DNA from: Lycorma delicatula
Taxonomy: Eukaryota > Arthropoda > Insecta > Hemiptera > Fulgoridae
Reading direction: 5' to 3'
NCBI RefSeq assembly: GCF_047948215.1
Contig: NC_134455.1
Span: forward strand, 77,864,689 to 77,928,688
Length of the DNA: 64,000 nucleotides
The notes below the pieces were generated by a model. That model made no database searches, had not been told where the DNA came from, and worked only from the letters and a program-made list of their open reading frames with translations. Position numbers and translations under genes: made by a program. Shown piece after piece: positions 23,311-35,144 of the stretch (within the stretch, counting starts at the first letter, position 1; every line of letters begins with the position of its first letter).

Positions 23311-26300
23311 TCCTAAAAATATAAGTAACAGGAAACTATAATTACATATATACTTTACTTGTTAGTGATAGAAAGGGCCCACCAGTCACAAGCCCATACT
23401 GTCTTCAATAGTTTAATAAAGTACTTGAACTGAAACCGAATCGTGCGTGTTCGAAGATCGACTGAAAACAAATTTTCTAAGAGACCTTGAAGACAATTTG
23501 AACAAATGTTTTGTATTGTACGTAATTATTAGGTTTAAATAGAAATTTTTAATAATTCTCACCAACTGTCGTAAACAATAAAATCGTTGTTGCTAGGATA
23601 AAAATTATCTTTTCTGCTAAGATCACTATAATTTCTATCTGTAGTGCTGCTTACCTTTCTTAGCTTCATTCTTTTATCCCTTGTTGACGCGGGGATAAGG
23701 CCAGTAAAGGCATGACGTCAAACATTGGGAGGAGCGTTGACTGAATGCTATAAAAAGATTAACATAAATTTAAAGCATCAGTACAAGTTTTTACAATGGA
23801 GTGGTTTTGAAACGCGTCAACAAGAGAAAAAAGAATGTAACTATTCCACCAAATTCTCCATGGATGTTCGTCTATTTAAACTACCAGAAATGAAAACTGT
23901 AGGTTCTCCGTGAATAGAGAAACTTTAAAAACCATTATTTTCTTGATGTAATATCTTCTTGAGTAGAGGATGTATTATTTTTTTTATAGATGTATTATTT
24001 ATTGAAGAACACGTTTTTTTTGTTAAATACCTGAAGAATAAGTTGAATAGTTTATAAATAAAACTGAGTCTCAAAATCCTTCTAAAATACAGTTATTTAT
24101 AATGAATTCTCTGAATTCAATTACATACTAACATAAATTGTACATGGCTTATGAAATATGGAAGTTTTTGTTATACTAAATTCATCGATTAAATATTTAT
24201 TTAGTATCACCTGCATTATGGCAGTTACGGATTGAATGTACACTTTGTGCCGCTTGCATCAACTACTATCTTTCCTTGATAATTCCCATAAAATGATGTG
24301 TATTAAGGAAACTTTCTATGCATATGTATTTACTCTATAAATAAACAAATAAGAAATTATCCCAAAGTTGTTTTCGAAGGAAATAAGAGCTACATCGACT
24401 TAATATTTCTCATCTGGGTAAAGAATATTTTTTTAAAAATTACACTGTACTTCAATTCGAATGAATGCATACAATGCAATAAACAATTACTGTACATTTA
24501 TTTATATTGCAATACATACCTATCATTTGATAGCTATTGATTGAAAATACAGACGGGGTATTTTGGCGTGATAGTGCCAATAATAAATGTTTTTATCATT
24601 ACGAAAAATGCTTTCATTCATTTTTATTGCTCACCAATATGTTTTTCTCCTTGATTTCATTCATCTGAATAAATTAAATACAAAATTGCAAATACGTTTT
24701 TTATATGCTTTTAAATCACTTTTAATTGGTGGCTTTGTTCTCCTAATAAAAATGAAAAAAGTTTAATTTTAGACATTCTTTATGAACAAATGCAAAATTT
24801 CCACTTTATATCCGCTAAGAATTAACCGTTGAGGTTATGACTGGCTGACTATTCACTTTACAATTATTTCTTGTTAGTAGAAATCTTGCAAAAAAATAGA
24901 TTGGTAACGCACTATTATATTTTATTCAATTTGCATTTTGAAAAAATGTCATTCAAAAGACTTGTTCTTATTTTTAATCTTTTTTAAATATATTATTTTA
25001 GGATTAACCATTTGTATAATATGTTTAAACGTAATAGACTAAAAGTACATAGTCCTGCATAGTCTCAGTCTGATATATTACGTCAAAATATTCATCCAAT
25101 ACGTAAATAAGTCAGCAAATACATGTAAAAATTCTGCCTTCTGTCACAAGTTGATACTATTTTAGATCTATTTGAGATGATAACGATATACCAACAAAAT
25201 TTTGACTTCAATATTTCAAAAAATATTCTATCATTTCTACCCGATGAGAATTTTATGGTTTGAAATACAGAATATAAATATTTCTACATGATTATATGCT
25301 ACATTTTTAACAAGAAAAAGCTTTACGAAGGAAGCTTCTGAAAAACCAGCAAATAAAGATTAATTTACAATAAAAAAAGAGTTAATCTTGGTTCTTTCTT
25401 GAGGATAAAAAATAATGAAAATCTGAAAATCATTTTCAACAGAAGTTCATTTTAAATATCTTAAACTGAGTCATCATAGTTAAATCAAAGTACTCGTTCA
25501 GTATAACCTCCAAGAGGGATCCTGATACAGTCTCATGAGACATATCTCAGGTAGTTGATCTAGAACGATTGGGAAGGGGCATGTAGTGATACGTGGTATT
25601 ATAATATGCAACTTGAGAACACATCACTTCACATAAAGATACTTATCTTGAAAACAAACTTCATATATTTTTACTATAAATCACCGATTTAAGAAAATCA
25701 TAAATATTAAAAAAGATACCGTTTAAAGAAATATTGCCTAAATTTACAATATTAATTTTTACTCAACTAAAAAATAAGCTTAAAAAAAATCCTTTTTTTA
25801 TTTGTATTTTCTTTTATTTAATTTTTGTTACAATCTGAAGAACTCTGTAATAGAATTGAAAATATATTATCTCATAACAATATTGTAACTTCTGTGAAAT
25901 AGAATACATTCCATTTCCACCACTCTTAATATTCTCAGTTTTTTCAGTATTCTTCGAAAATTTCAAGGGTTCTTCTTTTAAATCATACACTAAATTTTCC
26001 GTCAGTAAATATAAGCAACGCTAACGCTCGTATTCAGTATTAATTACCAAATATTTTTTGAATAAAATTTTAGAATGTGAAATCTTATGGGCTAGAATGC
26101 AGATTGTCTGATATAGCATAATTCTAATGGCTATCTGGAAATAACCATGTTGTAATATTCAGCATTAATATACTCTTGTAAAACAAGCATTTATAATAGA
26201 TGATTTAAATAAAATTGCTGTATAGAACTTTTGGTTTTTTATTCCTGTAGCAAGAAATGGAAAGGGAAAGTACGATTGAACTTTGGAACTAGTAACTTTA

Positions 26301-26825
26301 AAGGAAATTTATCGTTAAATATCTTAAGCATTGTTTTTAATAATGATGTATGATTTATTAGATAAGGATTTAATCAGTCATATCATATATATTTATAAAA
26401 AATTTCAATTTTTACCACTCATTTAATTTTAATATATGGTGTATTATCGATTATTTAAAAAAATATATAGTGTTAAAAAGATTACTCTGTTTTCATTTTC
26501 TTATATTTAACTTTTAATGAAGTTATGATTTTTCAATACAGATAATTTTAAGAATTCGGAGTGCTTCGCAATTAACTCACACTGACATTCAGATGCGACT
26601 GTTTTCGGATGAGGATTTCGTTTTAAACAAAACTACAGTACCAAATTTTATTTTTTTCTATTTCTTTAACGTATACATATGTGAATTCAAACTTGCAAAT
26701 AAACTTTACTGTTTAAGAAAGTTCATGTAGAACTACAGGTTGATAAATGATGCAAGATAATTTTGTCCAACGATAAATTTGGAATGTTTAAAATGACAGC
26801 GTGAAGTGAATTCAGAACAAACTTG
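23311..26825. other. AT-rich non-coding DNA
   Basis: About 3.5 kb in which nothing was recognised on either strand. The open frame at 23725-23913 lies in slightly more complex sequence (23640-23920) but shows no motif or splice-supported context. Confidence 0.45.
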
Positions 26826-26829
26826 GTAC

Positions 26830-27110
26830 ACTAATAGAGGAGTATTTCAAACGTATCCCTTTGCACGTGAAATTAGGCGAGGCAGAGCGAGTGGAGAGGA
26901 AATATTTCTTGGAGCGTGACAGCAGGGATGGAAATCAGCAACGGAGGAAGGGAAAAAGGGTCGATGGGAGGAGCTGAACTGCAGCCAAGACGAACGTAAG
27001 GAACTCACAGAATAATTGATGTACCTTCTACTCAACTTGCCTACCTACCTACCTAGAACCTATCCGGTATCCAGCATCTAGCATCCAGTAAGCGTCTTGT
27101 CTCTCGCGAC
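26830..27110. other. Local GC-richer island of unknown nature
   Basis: Composition changes sharply to purine-rich, GC-richer DNA (26860-27000), then to a short CTAC-type tetranucleotide run (27041-27056) and CAGCATCTAGCATCCAGT. No copy was seen elsewhere in the window. It could be an unrecognised repeat or a conserved non-coding or first-exon region of a host gene; the minus-strand open frame of 62 codons is not convincing as protein. Confidence 0.35.
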
Positions 27111-28780
27111 AGAATATATTAGCTTCAGAGTAATCACTCGTTACGGTACTGTTACATTTTACCTTTTACCTGGCATTTTCTATGCTGTAGAATCTTAACC
27201 CTAAGTAAATTTAGAGAACCTAGTTTCTATTATCAAGAGATAACTAAATACTTAAAACAAAAAAAATTGTAAAAGTTCAAGTTATTGGGATTAAAAATTA
27301 AAAAATGATAAATTTTTTTTTATCCCTATGATTAAAATCTATAACAAAATAAATGTTTGAGGATTTGCTTGGTGAAACTAAGTCTATAAAAAAACCATTT
27401 GACAGCATTATACTTGCAAAATAGAAAATTAAGTACAATTTCTTTTTACGTATATTGCAGTAAGTGTTTTAAGGTATATTAATCATTTTCTTGAGTAGAA
27501 CTATAATGGGCTAGTTTTACTAATCTATGATTAGATTATGCTAATACTAGTATACTGTTATATGATTAACATAACATATACTTTCTAACGTAATAATCTA
27601 CGAGATAATCTAATCTAATCATACGACTAGATTATACTAATCATTTCCTTCAGAACTATACTGTACTTGAAACACCGGAACTTACAAAAGAAAAAAAAAA
27701 CATTAAGTATAATGCGAATATTTGGAATGCAGTTAAATATCACTTTAACAAAATCCATTATATTTATACGTTATTGCTTATATTTTAAAATATTAAATCG
27801 TTTTTTTATGTTTGAACCTCATGCTAACCTTAAAAATGGATCTAAATGGTTCAAATTTTCATCGATTATATTTTTACAGAGTAAAGAAAATGAATGATTA
27901 AAGCAACAAAGAGTTATTTAGAAACATAGGGCTAATTCAAAAATATAGGGAAGCAATATAGGGTTATTTAGATAGATAGATTTATTTAAATATACCTATG
28001 TATATTTAAACTTATGTACTGATGTTAAAATAACGCGTTAATTAAATAATAAATTTCCCTACAAATCTAATCCAAGATTTTGTTTTTCTATCCCCCAGCT
28101 TTCTTTTATACCGTCTACTTCAACCTCTTCTTATCCTCTTTAAGATATCTCTTCCACCTTTCTTTCCATCTGTTCACACCAACCAAGGAATTGATGTTTA
28201 ATTTTTTCATACAAATTGTCGTTTTTTTTTTCTCAAATTTTTTGAAATAAGTTAACACCACAAAATTGTATATTTTTCATTTTTTCCTAATTATAAAATC
28301 TATTTCTGTTGCTCTTATGCCTCTATATGTAATTTCTGCTCGTATTCTACATTTTTGTATTAATTCTAGGAAGAAGAATAAAAAATCAGAAAAAAATAAA
28401 TTATAAATTAAATGAAGTTAGTCCAACCCGAAAAAAAAAACATAAAAATCACATCAAAGATCTTTTTGAAGAATTAATTGTTTTTTTTGTTGTAATTTTT
28501 TTTCTGTGTTTATATGAATACAATTTTTTTAATTTTTTCTAATTCAATCTTTCTAAATTTTCAACTCGAAGATGCAACTCCTTCATACTTCATGTTCTAC
28601 TTTTTCTTCTAGTACTTTGTCATCCAAGAAAGGTATACCTTGATACCTTTCTTGGATGACAAGATACCTTGATATCTAATCCTAGATATCTTTTGAAATT
28701 TTAACATCATCAACGTTTCACCAAATCAGCAGCAATTTTTAATTTACTGAACGGCCCTTTTCGGATATTTTTCACACGCT
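27111..28780. other. AT-rich non-coding DNA with one hairpin
   Basis: Nothing gene-like. The region 27510-27650 has repeated TAATCTA/TAGATTA words forming weak inverted repeats. Confidence 0.45.
28619..28660. repeat. Perfect 17-bp inverted repeat
   Basis: Arms 28619-28635 and 28644-28660 (GTCATCCAAGAAAGGTA and its exact complement) are separated by an 8-base loop. Confidence 0.95.
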
Positions 28781-28784
28781 CTCT

Positions 28785-29160
28785 GCAAATTTTTCACGTT
28801 TCCCTTTCATTCCATTCCTTTCGCCGCTTTTCCTGTTTCCCCTTTTCCTATTTTCATTTTTGTTATATTCTCCCTTTCCACCTCATTTTATCCTTCTCCT
28901 TACCCTTTCTTCCATTTCTCCCTTTCCTCTTTTCTTTCCTTCCCCATTTATATTTCCATTATTGCCTTTTCCTTTTCCTCTTTTCCCTTTTCTTTTTTCT
29001 CCTTTCCCCTTTCCTTTTCCCCTTTTCCTCTATTTTATTTTTTTCTCTTCTTCCCTTTTTACTTTCTTCGCTTTTACCTTTTTCGAATTTTTCCTTTACT
29101 GTTTTTTTCCTTTACTGTTTTTTCCCTTTTCCGATGTTTCTCTTCCTCCCTTTTTCCCCG
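28785..29160. repeat. Long polypyrimidine tract, (CTTTTCC)-like
   Basis: Some 375 bases are almost entirely C and T on the plus strand, built from irregular CCTTTTCC and TTTTCCC words. The 106-codon open frame inside it (28860-29180; nearly all F, P, L and S) is a product of this composition, not a protein gene. It ends at a family-D-like CGTCTAAATCGGTTCAG motif (29160-29176). Confidence 0.9.
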
Positions 29161-29489
29161 CGTCTAAATCGGTTCAGTAGGTTTTTAGTCTATAGTGGAT
29201 ACTCATATCGGAAACATTGAAATGGAATCGTAAAATATTTAGTATAGCGTGTGTTGCTTTAACGTCCAACAGATGGCGTTGTTTTAAAAAAAGCATATTT
29301 TTACCCACAGTATATTTGGTACATATACCAAACTTTTATATATTTGGTATATAAATAGTAGGTATATAAAAAACACGCACATATTCGAATGTAACGTTTT
29401 GTTAAAATTTCAAAGCAATCTGTGAAGAACGTTCGGAGATTTAAGATTCTGAACAAACGAGAATTTACATTTTTATTTATATAGAGATA

Positions 29490-30310
29490 TATATACACCG
29501 GGTGTTATTTAAGTATGGAAACAGTTTTTTACTGCATATATAAGAGGTATTTGTAGGCAGAAAAGAATGGGGTTCTACAAAGTTAAAAAAAATCTGTATT
29601 ATGATGGGTTTTATATTTTTTCCGCCATCTTGAATTCGCCATATTGAATCAAACTTTTTTTTTTGTGTCAATATGTGGACATATGACACATGATTTCGAT
29701 TTAAAATTTTACACGAAAAAAATGGTGAAACCCGTTTTCCTGTTAATGTCCTCTTGATCAAGCATCCAAAGTTGCAATGACGGAAAAACCGTGTTAAATA
29801 AAAAGAGGTAAAACGCGCTTCATGAACAATTTCATTGCGTTTTACACTCTTAATGCACATAATAACGAATTTAAACAGTGCTATAAATAATGACTAATAA
29901 TTAACGACACAACAACTAATTAAACGGCTATGTCAACTGATATTATTTACCTTAAATATTACAATATTAATTTTAAATAAATATTTTCAATCGTAAATTA
30001 CTAATGAAATAAGTTTTGAAGCATACCATTCAGCAATAAATGTTCAAAATTTTCAGCCTTTATAGCTTGGCAGTGTGCTAACCTCAAGTAATAGCCGTTT
30101 TTAACTTGTATCATGTCTGGTGGTGCACGAGCAGATTAATCAATTATTTTTCTTTTCGATTCGTCATTGTCTGCAGCTTTTTTTTTGTAAATAATATGTG
30201 TCAGGCACCGTCAAAAAAAGAAATCCAGAGGAGACAGGTCTGGAGTTCTGGCAGGCCTTTCTATAGCTCTTCTGCGATCTATTCAGCCGTTTGGAAATTG
30301 TTCATTTAAA
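29490..30310 (-). mobile_element. Tc1/mariner-superfamily transposase relic, copy 3, 5'-truncated
   Basis: The minus strand reads ARTPDLSPLDFFF (about 30215-30257), the WPPRSPDL-PLDFFLW signature of this transposase group, then an APPDMIQ segment (near 30110) and HCQAIKAENFEH (near 30045-30080), matching the family's C-terminal C---GGHFEH. After it lies a 3' region with CCATCTTGAATTCGCCATA typical of these elements, ending in a terminal-repeat-like CCGGGTGTTATTTAAGTATG near 29499. The N-terminal two thirds are missing. A 127-codon minus-strand open frame (29477-29860) lies in the 3' untranslated part and is incidental. Confidence 0.7.
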
Positions 30311-31045
30311 ATTTCCGCGCCCTTAGATAATAATGAGTTGATGAATTATACTGTTTATCCTTTTTAAAATTATGTCGAATTCTGGGAAAGAAATGCCTTT
30401 AACACCGATCAGTATTAAAGTAAAAGCAGAACTTAAGACCTTTTGCCACAGTAATACATTTTTGAAAAATTAAAAAAAGTATTCCATAAACAATGTATTC
30501 TAACAATGGTTTAAATGAATAATCCCAATATTCTTTCGGCCGTAGAAAAAATACGATATGCAACTCTCTATAATGGTCATCAATGCACTCCTGTTAAGTT
30601 TACGACACTCGCTAAGGCTCATGTCGTAATGATTAATCAGTCTAATTAATGGCTTATAGGCTCGTTACATAATGTAATAATGTAGACTATAGCTATTATT
30701 ATACTGTAAGTAAAATATTTTAATTTGATTATGAAATTCAAAATAATAACATATTTCCCCAGTTCTGAAGAATTATGCTATTTCTTATTTTAATTTTCTT
30801 TATTTGAATGATATGCAGTCACTTCATCATAAGATATTCTAAAAAATCAAAAAGAAACATTAAGAAAAAAGTTTAAAGCATTAAAGTATTTTATAACAAA
30901 GGAATTTTGAATTTTATTAAGTTAAATTGCATCGAACAGGATCTTAAAACACTTAAGCGTCTTTTCTTTGCAGTCTAAAATCATACACCTAAACCCTTCA
31001 TCCCAGCTTAGGTGTTGTAACATAATGTACAATTAGTTAATATAT

Positions 31046-31048
<3 letters not shown>
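30311..31048. other. AT-rich non-coding DNA
   Basis: No gene, repeat or RNA recognised. Confidence 0.5.
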
Positions 31049-31077
<29 letters not shown>

Positions 31078-31078
31078 C
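31049..31078. repeat. (TA)n microsatellite
   Basis: About 15 TA units, directly before the more complex segment at 31085-31495. Confidence 0.9.
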
Positions 31079-31084
31079 TTTTTT

Positions 31085-31495
31085 GGAAAGGATGGAAATC
31101 TTTCAAAAGCAGAGGGCATCGTGATATTATCTGGTAGTGCGGGATTTGTTCCACAAAAAATCTCTCTGCCATCAACGTTTTCTCCAGACTGTCACCGATT
31201 TTACAGCACTACAGTCCAGGATGAGCTATCTGTGGCCTATTTTTACCACCTTCCAAGCCATCTAGGGGTTTGCTAAGCAGCCATATTTCTTCTTATGTCT
31301 CAAGACCCGTTTGACATAAGCTGATACAGAGTCATAAGCCAACTTAATTTTCAACATTGCCTGGGCAATGTTATCCAGAGAGACTTACTCTAACGCCAAA
31401 TACTCTTCGTTCCGGAAAATATTGGGCGCAGACCAAAATGGTTAGACACACATCAGTTTTGCTATCATAATGCCGTCACTGGTGGGACAGGGTGC
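31085..31495 (-). pseudogene. Unrecognised coding-like relic
   Basis: Composition is less AT-rich and the minus strand gives linked coding-like pieces such as DNIAQAMLKIKLAYDSVSAY and VKRVLRHKKKYGCLAN with few stops over about 90 codons, then WKVVKIGHR. No family was recognised. It may be part of an unknown transposon protein. Neighbouring microsatellites on both sides suggest an old insertion, but ends were not found. Confidence 0.3.
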
Positions 31496-31510
31496 AATTA
31501 TTATTATTAA

Positions 31511-31646
31511 TTATCATCATCATCTTCACCATCACCATCACCATCACCATCATCATCATCATCACCATCACCATCACCATCACCATCACCATCACCATAA
31601 CCAACACCATCACATCACCATCGCCATCGCCACCATCATATCATCA
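31511..31646. repeat. (CAT)n / (CCATCA)n microsatellite
   Basis: A 135-base imperfect tract of CAT, CCATCA and related units. Two overlapping open frames (31470-31856, a histidine run; 31492-31764, isoleucine-threonine runs) are created by the repeat and are not supported as genes. Confidence 0.93.
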
Positions 31647-31649
31647 AAA

Positions 31650-32860
31650 TTTTTGTTTTGTTTTTTACATTTCAACTTTTATATTATCTTTAAAATTATT
31701 GAATGCAAAGTGTTTTCGAAAAAACACAAGTTTAAGATTATATTCGATGATTCCGATAACATAAAAGATTTTTTTTTTTTTTGCAACATACGTGGTTTAT
31801 TGGCGTTGGCTCATCCTCAACATCAGGGTTTGGGTCAAGAATATGATAAACAATGACTGACACCGAATAAAAAGCATTGATAAATGCTTAAGTTTAGCCG
31901 ATAAATATCGAAAATTAAAGTTAGTTTCATTATAATTGAATAAATAATGATTTGCTACAGTAATTTGTCTCTTTTTTTAATTGCCGAACGACTTATATCA
32001 TTCAAGGAATAAATATATTTGTTTATTGTTTAGGCATTTATTAAAGTACGTTTAAGTTTTTAAGTTTATTTTACTTCATAATCTCTAAATGTTTTAATTA
32101 AACTTACGAATATGTATAATTTAAAAACTAAACTTGAGATTTATATCAAGTTCGATTGTTTACGAATAATATGCGTATGGATTATGTTTACATTTCTACC
32201 TCATTTTTTTAAGAAATTTTAAATTTAGTTTTGAAAATTTTATAAAAGATTTTTAGTAATTTCATATTATCTACTGAATAAAATATTAGTTATAACCAGT
32301 GTGGTACCTCTTTTACATTCCTTTTTACAGTAGTTTGAAGACAATAATATGTCGTATTTACACGAATCTAAACAGCATTTTTTCCTCTTTTTATATCCAA
32401 AAACTACTGTTCTGCTTAGAATTCGAAAAAGAAATTAATCATTATTTTAAAATCCTCTTAATATTTGTTTTTCAATTTCTTTAATAATATTTTTCATTAT
32501 TATGTTTTAATATTAACATTTAAAAAAACGTAATAATAATAAATAAAAACATCCTCTCTCCTAATTTTTTTTAATTGAAAAGTAGTAGTTTTAACTTATT
32601 TTACTGGACAGATAGATTTTTTAGAAGGCTATCAGGACCATCAGTAAAAAAAAGGAACAGAAGTGAATCCTTTAACTTTGTTTAGATATTATCAACTATT
32701 TAAATTTAAATAATAATTACATGGAAAATACAATTGCCTGTAGTAAACTTCAGTAGGTATTTAGGTAGGTATCTTATAGCTTGGTTGAGTCAACTTACTT
32801 ATTTCAATTTTTTTCCATCTGATCTTTCTTCTTACTACGGTTATTTTATCATCCATATTT
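31650..32860. other. AT-rich non-coding DNA
   Basis: Nothing recognised; a 61-codon open frame at 32299-32484 shows no motif. Confidence 0.5.
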
Positions 32861-32864
32861 TTGT

Positions 32865-33860
32865 CAATCTTATCATTAGTAAACTAAGAGTAGAATCAAG
32901 AAGATTTCACAACGAAGTCAGAATAAAAAAAGAAAGGGTTTTATACGCTGAAGAAAACGGAAATACATCAGTTGCCACAAAATTAGACATTAAAGAAACA
33001 AATATTCGTAAAAGGCAAAAATAAAGTTACTTGATTTTTATTTACAGATCTACAGAAAATGCTTTCACAGGACGAGAAAAAGAAGATTTCCTTAAGTAGA
33101 TGGTTATGTTACTCACTTTATAAAGGGTGCTCGATCTAAAGCACAGACAGTAACAATACAGATGTTACAAATGAAGGCAAGATAAGCCATTGATAAATTA
33201 CAAATTTCAATTCTTCAAGAGGTTATAGCAGAAAATTTTTGTAAAGGGGATTTTCTCTAGACGGAGAACTTCAATCTACTAGAAACTGCCTGTGAATTTT
33301 GAAGATAAGGTCATCTAATTTCAGGGACTTCGTATAAAAAACACATATAAATCTATGAATATTACAAATGATGAAATATGGATGAAAATTGTTATCCCGC
33401 GTAATTATATTAACTTTAGAGGATGAAAAAAAAGTTAAATTAGCTAGTGCAGAATATGAAAAACAACCTGTTACTTTAATATTGTTTATTATGACAGATG
33501 GCCTGAAATTACCGCCATTTAAATATTAAATAGGAAAACAATACCCAAACACGAGCAATTTCCCAATTTTATGATAGTGCGTGCTCACAATAATGGTTAT
33601 AAGACATCGAAAATTATTGAAGAATGTTCCGTGTGGAAGAGAACACTCCGTAAACCTAAAACTACAAGACCTACAAGACCGCTCCGTAAACCTAAAAACA
33701 TGCTTCTAATAAACGCATTTAAAGGAAATGTAGAGCGAATTCAATGAAAAATAAATTAAGGGGAGAAAATAGTGACTTGATGATAACCCCAGGTTTCATA
33801 ATTAGTCAACTTCCGCCATTCGATGCCTGTATTTTAAAAGACGGTAGTGATAGTGAAAGT
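32865..33860 (+). mobile_element. Degenerate pogo/Tigger-like (jerky, DDE_1) transposase relic
   Basis: The plus strand begins with a CENP-B-type N-terminal helix-turn-helix piece (YAEENGNTSVATKLDIKETN, 32947-33006). Farther on come ITNDEIWMKIVIP (near 33358), MTDGLKLPPFKY (33493-33528, the family's ADG-KLPP-IF segment), GYKTSKIIEECSVW (near 33598-33640), and NMLLINAFKGNVERIQ (33699-33746, equal to the LLLDSFRGH catalytic segment, here with the aspartate changed to asparagine). Last is PGFIISQLPPFDACI (near 33790-33833, equal to PGGLTSQLQPLDV). A direct duplication of CTCCGTAAACCTAAAA lies at 33646-33698. Multiple frameshifts; dead. Terminal repeats not found. Confidence 0.75.
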
Positions 33861-34420
33861 TAGGGTTTATCTGAATGTGCGAGAAATATGTGAAATATCT
33901 GAATGTAATCATTATGTATTAAATTTAAATTACCTATATAAAATTATTTTATTTTATGTTGGCGATTTTTTATTATTTAAATTTAATTTTACTAGTAATT
34001 ACCTTAACAAATTTTTTTTTCATAAAAATCCTTTGAAGTAAATCTTAATTGTTTTAAAGATTTTTTGTAAATAAATGTTACTATTATTCTTAGTTTTTTA
34101 TCTATCAACTTGTTTTCACAAAAACCTTTTGAAAATTTATGATTCGGCTTAGAATCGGAGGCGGCTTAGATGAGAGCAAATACAGTAATTCTAATCATGT
34201 ATAAAATCAACTGATAATAAGGTTATTCTTTTATAAAATAAGTAAATTAATGTTTACGTTGGCAAATGATTTTTTTTTCTAAAAATATGTGAGGCGAGTA
34301 CAAAGAAAATGAATGATTAACATGTTACTTGTAAGAGGAATGTGCACATCATTAGTAAATGTCATTTAAATAATACATTGAATAGTGTATGAATATTGAC
34401 TTTAGGATTCTATACTCGGG
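33861..34420. other. AT-rich non-coding DNA
   Basis: Nothing recognised beyond the end of the pogo-like relic. Confidence 0.5.
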
Positions 34421-34429
34421 GTTCCAAAA

Positions 34430-34940
34430 GGAGTTGTTTTGCGATGTTCATCTACGATTGTGTGGTGATAAATGAAATCAGGGCAGGAGAAGTTACGGCA
34501 CCCGGGATCCAGCAACCAGCTCCTGCTGACAGGATCACTGTAAGGAAAGGAGTTAGTAAAGAGAGGGAGGTAGTGAAATAGCAAGGAGTTTCTATACCAG
34601 TCACAATGTCTTCATTCCGACTCTATACAAACTACAGATGTTATTGAGGAAACGTGACGGGATCTTGAGAAGCGATGTGAATAGACCGTAAAGGAGGAAG
34701 GAGGAGAACCAAGGCCGGGATAAATTGAAGTCCTTTCCAACAGGATAATTTCAAGCACAAAGGGAGACATTCAGAGAGAAATCCAATATAGACCTGCCTC
34801 CAACCCTCCCTAAGAAAGTACATTTCGTTCCCTTATGCTCTTACTTACTTAGATACAACTCGCTATTCTAAGTTCTTACCGCCTTCCGCCACCTCATTCT
34901 ATACCAATCACACTAACTCATTCCGTAACGCATCACATGT
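34430..34940. other. GC-richer segment of unknown nature
   Basis: About 500 bases of mixed, GC-richer sequence containing purine-rich runs (34550-34580, 34690-34720) and overlapping open frames on both strands of 60-61 codons, none with a recognisable motif. No second copy in this window was found. Could be an unknown repeat or host regulatory or untranslated sequence. Confidence 0.3.
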
Positions 34941-35021
34941 ATAATGTGCTGTCTCTGAGGTGTGGTAAAGTATTGTGTGTGCATGTGCTTCGGTATTTAT
35001 CTTATGATGAATAATTGTTCA

Positions 35022-35023
35022 AC

Positions 35024-35084
<61 letters not shown>

Positions 35085-35140
35085 CGTGTGTGTATGTGTG
35101 CGCACACACGAGCACACGCGCGCGATCGTGTGTGCTCGTT
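35022..35140. repeat. Compound (TC)n-(TA)n-(GT/GC)n tract
   Basis: TC units (35026-35045), TA units (35045-35080) and a GTGTGT/GCGCAC/CACGCGCGCG mix follow one another. Inside it 35108-35117 and 35130-35139 are exact 10-bp inverted repeats (ACGAGCACAC and complement). The open frame 34962-35180 is repeat-derived. Confidence 0.92.
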
Positions 35141-35144
35141 CTAT

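Noticed and set aside
28860..29180. 106-codon F/P/L/S-rich open frame
   Set aside because: Product of the polypyrimidine tract, where stop codons are rare on that strand.
29477..29860. 127-codon minus-strand open frame
   Set aside because: It occupies the 3' untranslated part of the mariner-like relic and shows no transposase motif.
31470..31856. 128-codon open frame with a long histidine run
   Set aside because: The run is a direct translation of the CAT-type microsatellite; the flanks show no protein motif and a second open frame overlaps it in another frame.
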